DNA of 11,329 bases from Bacteroidota bacterium (GTDB lineage Bacteria; Bacteroidota; Bacteroidia; Chitinophagales; LD1): the NCBI GenBank assembly GCA_018267435.1, contig JAFDYM010000291.1, positions 1 to 11,329 of the forward strand, written 5' to 3'. Shown here piece after piece: positions 7,196-11,329 of the stretch; the first letter of the stretch is position 1; the number at the start of each line of letters is the position of its first letter. Below the pieces are notes generated by a model. That model ran no database searches, was not told the origin of the DNA, and saw nothing but the letters and a program-made list of their open reading frames with translations. Position numbers and translations under genes: made by a program.

Positions 7196-7738
7196 TTAAA
7201 ACTCTTCGCAATCATCTACCATAAACTCATTGGTTGGCAGAGTTGGATTATACTTCATACCATCCCACTGCGAGCCATACCTGCAACTATCACAATTTAC
7301 GGTACCATTCATCCATTGAAAATTAATATCGCCGTCGCCTGACAATACAGATACAGTACCTGTTAAGTTAAATGCGTTGCCGTATATATCTACGCCTGAC
7401 ACTGTGTAGTCAAATACCTTGTAGCTAACTTCACCATTTACGTGGCCATACCAACTAGCCCACATGGTATCTGTTTGATATACTACAGTATTACCATCTT
7501 TTATCGTTATGCTGGCGCTATCTATGTTATATTGACCGATTTGAAATGCATCATTATTCCCATCTCCATTCGCGCTAAACACATTCGGCACAAAGCAGTA
7601 TGCGGTATCACCATTGTTTTCATAGCTATACTGTGCGTATATATTGGGGCAGAAGCGAATGGTGTCGGCGCTTTCGTCTTTCTTGCAGGCAGCTAGGCTA
7701 AACAATAACGCTGCTAATATTGGTAGTAGGTGTTTCAT
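7196..7738 (-). CDS. Lipoprotein with stand-alone CHU_C-like domain, downstream paralogue
   Basis: The ATG at 7738 is preferred over an in-frame one at 7759, because it gives MKHLLPILAALLFSLAAC, the same signal peptide as its neighbour; the earlier start would add seven residues and overlap the neighbour's stop codon. The product is 180 residues with lipidated Cys18 followed by KKDESAD. The central part, VPNVFSANGDGNNDAF (50-65) to the DYTVSGVDIYG strand and a TGTVSVL strand (about 126-132), matches the gliding-motility-associated C-terminal (CHU_C) fold. Cys30, Cys48, Cys139, Cys142 and Cys177 match the neighbour. Known: CHU_C domains usually end large type IX-secreted proteins. Here the domain is alone on a lipoprotein anchor, so its job is unclear. 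The 8-bp gap to the upstream gene indicates co-transcription. Confidence 0.85.
   Translation of the reverse strand: MKHLLPILAALLFSLAACKKDESADTIRFCPNIYAQYSYENNGDTAYCFVPNVFSANGDGNNDAFQIGQYNIDSASITIKDGNTVVYQTDTMWASWYGHVNGEVSYKVFDYTVSGVDIYGNAFNLTGTVSVLSGDGDINFQWMNGTVNCDSCRYGSQWDGMKYNPTLPTNEFMVDDCEEF
7665..7701. repeat. 37-bp identical block shared by the two lipoprotein genes, copy 1
   Basis: These 37 bases are identical to 8216-8252 and encode the end of the signal peptide and the CKKDESAD segment. They sit in a wider region of strong similarity that stretches about 70 bp further toward the 3' end and down to the start codon. Confidence 0.85.
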
Positions 7739-7746
7739 AATTGCCA

Positions 7747-8289
7747 TTATTCTTCGCATACGTTTTTCATATCCATAGGATAGAATACGAATGAATTATC
7801 TTCATAAGCAAACTGACCTATTGAATTAAACCTACAACTATCACAACTTACCTTTCCTGCAATTTGATCTGTATTGTTAAATGCTATCCTTAGCAATGAT
7901 AACTTGCCAGTAAGCGTAAATGAATGTCCGAAATCATCGGTTGCGCTTACGGTATAGTCGTAGTTTTTTTGGGCGGCATCCTCACCGTTAACTTTACCAT
8001 CCCATCTATCGCTTAAGCCTGTAGCCTGATACACTACAGTATTGCCATCTTTAACCACTACATTAATGTTTGAAACATAAAATGTACTAACTCCAAACAT
8101 ATCGTCTATACCGTCGCCATCGGGCGTAAATACATTTGGTACCCAGCAGTAAGCGGTATCACCATTGTTCTCGTAGCTGTATTGCGAATATGTGTTTGGG
8201 CAAAAGCGGATAGTATCGGCGCTTTCGTCTTTCTTGCAGGCAGCTAGGCTAAGTAATAGCGCTGCTAAAACGGGCAGTAGGTGTTTCAT
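7747..8289 (-). CDS. Lipoprotein with stand-alone CHU_C-like domain, upstream paralogue
   Basis: Translation from the ATG at 8289 gives MKHLLPVLAALLLSLAAC with lipidated Cys18; the ATG at 8328 would add a polar 13-residue leader before the signal peptide and is less likely. The product is 180 residues, exactly the length of the downstream copy. WVPNVFTPDGDGIDDMFGV (49-67) is a clear gliding-motility C-terminal-type motif, followed by DRWDGKVNGE, a DYTVSATDDFG strand and a TGKLSLL strand. Cys30, Cys48, Cys139, Cys142 and Cys178 parallel those of the paralogue. The first 55 residues are nearly the same in both proteins while the rest diverges, leaving only the CDSCR motif and the acidic CEE end in common. 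This is a tandem duplication, probably exported and held on a membrane. TATATTCG upstream (about 8313-8320) is a weak promoter candidate. Confidence 0.85.
   Translation of the reverse strand: MKHLLPVLAALLLSLAACKKDESADTIRFCPNTYSQYSYENNGDTAYCWVPNVFTPDGDGIDDMFGVSTFYVSNINVVVKDGNTVVYQATGLSDRWDGKVNGEDAAQKNYDYTVSATDDFGHSFTLTGKLSLLRIAFNNTDQIAGKVSCDSCRFNSIGQFAYEDNSFVFYPMDMKNVCEE
8216..8252. repeat. 37-bp identical block shared by the two lipoprotein genes, copy 2
   Basis: Identical to 7665-7701 and in the same orientation, 551 bp apart. It records the tandem duplication or later conversion between the copies. Confidence 0.85.
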
Positions 8290-8472
8290 AGGTTTATTAA
8301 GGTTGAGCGGCGAATATAATTTATTCAATGAAATTGAAATGCGAAAGCTTGGCTACTACGCGAGCGTCCGCTAGTGCCTATAAAATACAATCCACCCTCG
8401 GAGCTACGCGCCACTCTCCCCATAATCGGGACGGGAGACACTAATGCCTCGCTCCTAGCATTCGTTTTTGCA

Positions 8473-8508
8473 TTTCTCTATGCGCTCGGCTTTCCTCCGT
8501 GTTTAACA
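8473..8508 (-). repeat. Dispersed intergenic repeat related to 11055-11091
   Basis: Read on the minus strand this segment aligns with 11055-11091 on the plus strand with one gap and about five mismatches over 37 positions. The core, GAGGAAAGCCGAG then GCAT then GAGAAA, differs at only two sites. Both copies are in gaps between genes. An imperfect hairpin TCTCCC...GGGAGA close by (about 8412-8439) may be part of the same unit. Confidence 0.6.
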
Positions 8509-8520
8509 ATTGTATTTGCC

Positions 8521-8691
8521 CTATGTTTTCTCTCCACCATCGCGCTCAAGGGTGCGCTTAGGGTTATCCATGCCGCGCTCGTAGTTGGTTTCATCGCGCA
8601 TATTGCGGTACACAAGCCAAGCCAGCAAGGCAACAACTACTATAATAAGGGCAGCTATAACAATGATACTGGATGCAGATAGGTTTTCCAT
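8521..8691 (-). CDS. Small single-span membrane protein (56 residues)
   Basis: A short minus-strand frame from the ATG at 8691 to a TAG at 8521-8523 encodes 56 residues. Seen: a polar start (MENLSASS), a hydrophobic span of about 19 residues (IIVIAALIIVVVALLAWLV, 9-27), then a strongly charged tail with RNMRDETNYERGMDN and PKRTLERDGGEKT. The basic RNMR directly after the span predicts a cytoplasmic C terminus. I do not recognise a family. The clean division into span and charged tail is unlike random DNA and argues that this strand, not the overlapping plus-strand frame at 8374-8682, is coding. It has its own upstream gap and no close same-strand partner. A role as a small regulatory or accessory membrane peptide is only a guess. 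Confidence 0.62.
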   Translation of the reverse strand: MENLSASSIIVIAALIIVVVALLAWLVYRNMRDETNYERGMDNPKRTLERDGGEKT

Positions 8692-8798
8692 GGCGTAATT
8701 TTATACCATAAAGGTACTACTCCCTCACTTAAAATAGATTATGCCAAGGTTAATCCTTTCATTGATGTTTATCAATAAAAAAGGTCCACAGTATGCGC

Positions 8799-8811
8799 GC
8801 GCGTGGCAGGC
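8799..8811 (+). repeat. Dispersed repeat word, copy 2 (GCGCGTGGCAGGC)
   Basis: Exact copy of 3083-3095 in the same orientation, 5.7 kb away. CACAG lies upstream and TATG downstream in both places, in the gap before the small membrane protein gene. Confidence 0.5.
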
Positions 8812-8903
8812 GTGCGTATGAGTATGCACAACAGTAGGGCGCCTAGTATCTTATATTTGTATCTAGAATCTCTAAGACGTAAGGGATTAAGTCTCTAAAA
8901 AAA

Positions 8904-8950
8904 CTTTGTGCATTTCGCGATTCGTTAACCTTAGTGTCCTTAGTGGTTAA
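8904..8950 (+). repeat. Degenerate 9-nt periodic array (CTTNGTG units)
   Basis: Units CTTTGTG (8904), TTTCGCG (8913), a degenerate unit near 8921, CTTAGTG (8930) and CTTAGTG (8939) begin about every 9 bases. The block lies just downstream of the DUF1599 stop. TTAACC (8925-8930) and GGTTAA (8945-8950) are complementary and could pair. No open frame uses it. Confidence 0.6.
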
Positions 8951-8959
8951 TTGTATTAA

Positions 8960-9505
8960 CTACCCCTCGCTCAGTTTTATCAAGGCGAAGATGGAGTAGT
9001 TGACAATATCCCTATAACCCGCATCTATGCCTTCGCTTATTAAGGTTTTGCCTTGGTTATCTTCTATCTGTTTGATGCGTAGCAGCTTCATCAGTATCAA
9101 GTCGGTAAATGAGCTTACGCGCATATCGCGCCAAGCTTCGCCGTAGTCGTGGTTCTTGGCCATCATCAGGTCTTTTATTTCCTGTGCATGTTTCTCGAAC
9201 AGGGCTACGGCCTCGTCTTCAAAAAGCTCGATGCGCTTGTCTTCCTTCAGCTCCATTTGTATTAAGCCTATAATGGCGTAGTTAACCAAGCCAATGAATT
9301 CAGATTCGATGTTGTCCTCTACCATCTGTACATCGGCTTCCTCAATGGTTTGTATGCGTTGCGCCTTTATAAATAGCTGGTCGGTAAGCGACTTAGGGCG
9401 TAGCACGCGCCATGAGGTACCGTAGTCGCGTGTCTTCTTCTCGAATATATCGCGGCAGCGGCCTATTTGCTCGTCGAACTGGGTAGATGTGGTGGTAGTT
9501 GCCAT
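8960..9505 (-). CDS. DUF1599 (nucleotide modification-associated domain 1) protein
   Basis: From the ATG at 9505 the product is 181 residues; a TTG three codons upstream is possible but less likely. Seen: two internal copies of one module, at about 23-85 (KKTRDYGTSWRVLRPKSLTD, then KAQRIQTIEE, then LVNYAIIGLI) and 115-178 (AKNHDYGEAWRDMRVSSFTD, then KLLRIKQIED, then IVNYSIFALI). The shared DYG-x-x-W, LTD/FTD and VNY-x-I motifs define DUF1599. Helices dominate and there is no signal or membrane span, so it is cytoplasmic. Known: the family has been linked by genome context to nucleotide modification and is frequent in Bacteroidota; its reaction is not established to my knowledge. It lies 66 bp downstream of dihydroorotase on the same strand, so a nucleotide-related role is plausible but inferred. 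Confidence 0.88.
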   Translation of the reverse strand: MATTTTSTQFDEQIGRCRDIFEKKTRDYGTSWRVLRPKSLTDQLFIKAQRIQTIEEADVQMVEDNIESEFIGLVNYAIIGLIQMELKEDKRIELFEDEAVALFEKHAQEIKDLMMAKNHDYGEAWRDMRVSSFTDLILMKLLRIKQIEDNQGKTLISEGIDAGYRDIVNYSIFALIKLSEG

Positions 9506-9530
9506 GTGCCCCAAAAATAGGCAAGTGGCG

Positions 9531-9538
9531 CAAATGTA
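9531..9538 (-). promoter_or_regulatory. Candidate -7 promoter element for the DUF1599 gene
   Basis: Minus-strand TACATTTG matches TAnnTTTG and predicts a leader near 19 nt. A second match, TATTTTTG at 9512-9519, is too close to the ATG except for leaderless transcription. No -33 element is clear, and read-through from pyrC is equally possible. Confidence 0.35.
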
Positions 9539-9571
9539 GAAAGCTATAAGTTTCGCTAATGTGTATAAGTT

Positions 9572-10912
9572 TTAGCGGTTGAACATTAGCCTTTCACCCT
9601 TAATGCTTTCGTCGAATGCTCCGTTGGCATAAGCTATGTGTCCGTTCACGAAAGTTTTAAGCACTTGGCCAGTAAACTGGTGGTTCTCGTAGGGGCTCCA
9701 GCCGCATTTGTAGTATATGTTTTCAGGCTTCACGGTCCACTGCTTATGGGTGTCAACCAATACCATATCGGCAAAGTAGCCCTCGTGCAGGTAGCCGCGG
9801 TCTTTTACTTGGAAACAGATAGCCGGGGCATGGCACATCTTCTCTATTATACGCTCTAGGCTTATCTTACCCTGTTGGTAAAATTCCAACATTACGTTCA
9901 GCGAGTGTTGTACCAATGGCAAGCCAGATGGCGCTTTTAGGTATGTGCCGCTCTTTTCTTCTAAGGTATGCGGAGCGTGGTCGGTAGCTATTATGTCCAA
10001 GTGGTCATCAAGCAATGCTGCCATCAGCGCCTTTTTGTGGTGCGCTTCCTTTATGGCAGGGTTGCATTTTATTTTGCTGCCTAGCCTTGCGTAGTCTTCC
10101 TTGTCGAACCACAAGTGGTGTACACACACCTCGCTGGTAATGCGCTTCTCCTTCAAAGGTATATCGTTGCGGAAAAGCCCGATCTCTTTCTCGGTAGATA
10201 TATGCAGTATGTGCAGGCGCGTGTTGTGCTTTTTAGCCAACTGTACAGCAAACGATGATGAGTTGTAGCACACTTCCTCGTTGCGTATCTCGGCATGGCA
10301 CTCGAATGGAATGTTCTCACCATACTTCTCTTTGTACATCTGCGTGCGCTCGTTCACTAGTTTGTCGTCCTCGCAGTGGGTAGCTATCAGTATATCGCTG
10401 CGCTCAGTAAATATGCGCTCTAGCAGTTCTGGGTCATCTACCAACATATTGCCAGTGCTTGAGCCCATAAATATTTTAATACCTGCCGTGGTAGTTCTAT
10501 CTACCTTCAATAGCTCCTCGTAGTTAGTTAAGCTAGTACCCATATAGAATGAGTAGTTGGCTAATGAGGTCTGCTTGCCTATTTCGTACTTCTGCTCAAG
10601 TAGGTCTATGGTAAGTGTTGCAGGATTAACGTTCGGCATCTCCATAAAGGATGTAGTGCCACCTGCTACGGCTGCCTTGGCTTCGGTGTATATGTTTGCC
10701 TTGTGTGTTAAGCCCGGCTCGCGAAAGTGTACTTGGTCATCTATAATACCAGGCATTAAGTGCAAGCCAGTGGCATCTATCTCATTCACCTTATACTTCA
10801 CATCGATGTTCGGGTCAACACGCTCAATGCGCTGGCCGCGTACCAACACATCGGCGGTTACAATCTTTCCATCGTTTATTACTTGGGCATTCTTTATCAG
10901 GTGGTCGGCCAT
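9572..10912 (-). CDS. pyrC: Dihydroorotase (class I type, Bacteroidota form)
   Basis: A 446-residue amidohydrolase-fold enzyme that interconverts N-carbamoyl-aspartate and dihydroorotate in pyrimidine synthesis, in the cytoplasm. Seen: an N-terminal beta-sandwich part, then PGIIDDQVHFREPGLTHK (54-71), GGTTSFMEMPNVNP (84-97), GIKIFMGSSTGNML with the probable carboxylated Lys146, THCED (His179), HILHIST (His237), IATDHAPH (Asp311) and a C-terminal strand set ending in FVNGHIAYANG. The usual D-x-H-x-H opening is D58-D-Q60-V-H62: the first metal histidine is glutamine. I recall this DDQVHFREPG form as typical of Bacteroidota dihydroorotases, so it is probably a lineage trait, not damage. Length is a little above the 420-430 usual for class I. 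The ATG at 10912 starts a typical MADHLIKNAQV strand. It is listed as pyrC, although some systems reserve that name for another class. Confidence 0.93.
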   Translation of the reverse strand: MADHLIKNAQVINDGKIVTADVLVRGQRIERVDPNIDVKYKVNEIDATGLHLMPGIIDDQVHFREPGLTHKANIYTEAKAAVAGGTTSFMEMPNVNPATLTIDLLEQKYEIGKQTSLANYSFYMGTSLTNYEELLKVDRTTTAGIKIFMGSSTGNMLVDDPELLERIFTERSDILIATHCEDDKLVNERTQMYKEKYGENIPFECHAEIRNEEVCYNSSSFAVQLAKKHNTRLHILHISTEKEIGLFRNDIPLKEKRITSEVCVHHLWFDKEDYARLGSKIKCNPAIKEAHHKKALMAALLDDHLDIIATDHAPHTLEEKSGTYLKAPSGLPLVQHSLNVMLEFYQQGKISLERIIEKMCHAPAICFQVKDRGYLHEGYFADMVLVDTHKQWTVKPENIYYKCGWSPYENHQFTGQVLKTFVNGHIAYANGAFDESIKGERLMFNR

Positions 10913-10943
10913 GGCTTAGGTATTTATGGTGGCGAATGTAAGG

Positions 10944-10951
10944 CAAAAATA
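10944..10951 (-). promoter_or_regulatory. Candidate -7 promoter element for pyrC
   Basis: Minus-strand TATTTTTG matches TAnnTTTG and is 31 bp upstream of the ATG, predicting a leader of about 25 nt. The -33 region shows no clear TTTG. Confidence 0.42.
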
Positions 10952-11000
10952 GTTTCGTACAGAGGACTGTTAGCCACATAGAAAATACAAATCAAATTGA

Positions 11001-11049
11001 ACACGGATAAAACGGATGACACAGATAACGGGGATGAATTGGATTAAAT
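11001..11049 (-). repeat. Degenerate 9-nt periodic array (ATCCGTG units on the minus strand)
   Basis: On the plus strand GGAT or AGAT begins at 11005, 11014, 11023, 11032 and 11041, an exact 9-base period over five units. On the minus strand the units read ATCTGTG, ATCCGTT and ATCCGTG, resembling the CTTNGTG and CTCYRTG units of the other arrays. It lies in the gap upstream of pyrC. Confidence 0.62.
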
Positions 11050-11054
11050 ACAAA

Positions 11055-11256
11055 TGTTTAATCATAGAGGAAAGCCGAGAGCATGGAGAAAGAAAATGAA
11101 CTTTGGCTTGTGATACCATACAGTGCATTACTCACTAAGCCCTCCCCTCTATTACTTGTAAGAGAGCCCCGATAGCTATCGGGAGACGAATGTCGGGGAG
11201 GGGTGAGTTTGTATTAAACCTCTATGTTCTCCGTACCTCTATGTTTAATAAATGTA
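11055..11256. repeat. Inverted-repeat intergenic element with central palindrome
   Basis: About 200 bp of gene-free DNA with nested symmetry. Outer imperfect arms at 11055-11093 (ATCATAGAGGAAAG) and 11213-11256 (reverse complement, AACATAGAGGTACGG) face each other. Inside, CTCACTAAGCCCTCCCC (11131-11147) pairs with GGGGAGGGGTGAG (11195-11207), and the centre holds the perfect 16-bp palindrome CCCGATAGCTATCGGG (11168-11183). No transposase is present. The design (terminal arms, C-rich/G-rich stem, short palindrome) parallels the 2892-3057 element though the sequence differs. Confidence 0.6.
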
Positions 11257-11273
11257 TTAACTGTGAATCTGTG
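11220..11273 (+). repeat. Degenerate 8-9-nt periodic array (CTCYRTG / MTCTGTG units)
   Basis: Units CTCTATG (11220), CTCCGTA (11229), CTCTATG (11237), AACTGTG (11259) and ATCTGTG (11267) recur at 8-9 base steps, apart from one interrupted interval. The array faces the opposite-strand array at 11001-11049 across the central hairpins, and its first part is the right arm of the inverted-repeat element. Confidence 0.55.
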
Positions 11274-11282
11274 GCAAAAATA

Positions 11283-11329
11283 CTAAGCCGCATTCTGCCG
11301 CTTTAGTTCTTTCTTACGGCGTATATCCT
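11283..11329 (-). CDS. C-terminal end of a minus-strand gene (partial)
   Basis: On the minus strand one frame is open from the window edge to a TAG at 11283-11285. It would encode 14 residues, DIRRKKELKRQNAA, a basic tail typical of a C terminus. The other two minus-strand frames hit stops within the same 49 bases. The sequence is too short to identify, and chance cannot be excluded. Confidence 0.4.
   Translation of the reverse strand, partial: DIRRKKELKRQNAA

Noticed and set aside
8374..8682. Plus-strand frame of 102 codons from a GTG start
   Set aside because: It overlaps the 56-residue minus-strand membrane protein gene and the 8473-8508 repeat, has no ribosome site, and ends in a low-complexity Asn/Tyr-rich stretch.
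11080..11176. Short plus-strand frame of about 30 codons starting MEKENEL
   Set aside because: It starts within the left arm of the repeat element and ends in the central palindrome, so a gene is unlikely.
1..11329. CRISPR array, tRNA, rRNA, riboswitch or phage/transposase genes
   Set aside because: None seen: the repeats are not evenly spaced direct repeats with unique spacers, no cloverleaf was recognised by eye, and no transposase or integrase is encoded. A covariance-model scan would be needed to exclude small RNAs.

Overview
The window looks like a chromosomal segment from a Bacteroidota species, most likely of the Chitinophagaceae type, but I cannot name the species. The evidence is candidate TAnnTTTG promoter elements upstream of several genes, weak or absent Shine-Dalgarno sites, lipoproteins with the LAAC-KKDE form, a gliding-motility (CHU_C-like) domain, paired DUF1599 and DUF6438 proteins, and a dihydroorotase carrying the DDQVHFREPG motif. 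Sampled stretches of most of the window are near 45-50% GC. The DUF4062 gene is clearly AT-richer, about a third GC in the lines I counted.

Layout, left to right. Positions 1-180 hold the start of a secreted protein that leaves the window on the minus strand. Next are a DUF6438 lipoprotein (268-750, minus) and the membrane insertase YidC (809-2746, minus). A 720-bp gene-free gap (2747-3466) follows, filled with palindromic intergenic repeats: a MITE-like inverted-repeat element and an inverted pair of 26-bp near-identical palindromes that looks like a REPIN. The ATP-dependent protease Lon (3467-5941) is the only plus-strand gene I can support. It converges, with 8 bp between stop codons, on an AT-rich DUF4062 gene (5950-7068, minus) that looks acquired. 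Upstream of DUF4062, past a REP-like hairpin and a terminator, is a tandem pair of 180-residue lipoproteins (7196-7738 and 7747-8289, minus). A 56-residue single-span membrane protein (8521-8691, minus), DUF1599 (8960-9505, minus) and dihydroorotase (9572-10912, minus) follow. The right end (10913-11282) is a second repeat-filled gap, then a few codons of another minus-strand gene.

The genes do not form one pathway. YidC (membrane insertion), Lon (protein quality control) and dihydroorotase (pyrimidine synthesis) are housekeeping. The accessory interest lies in the DUF4062 gene, in the tandem stand-alone CHU_C-like lipoproteins, and in the gaps. The gaps carry REP-type palindromes plus degenerate arrays with an 8-9 nt period and an approximate NTYYGTG unit. 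I see no tRNA, rRNA, CRISPR array, transposase or recognisable multi-gene defence island here.
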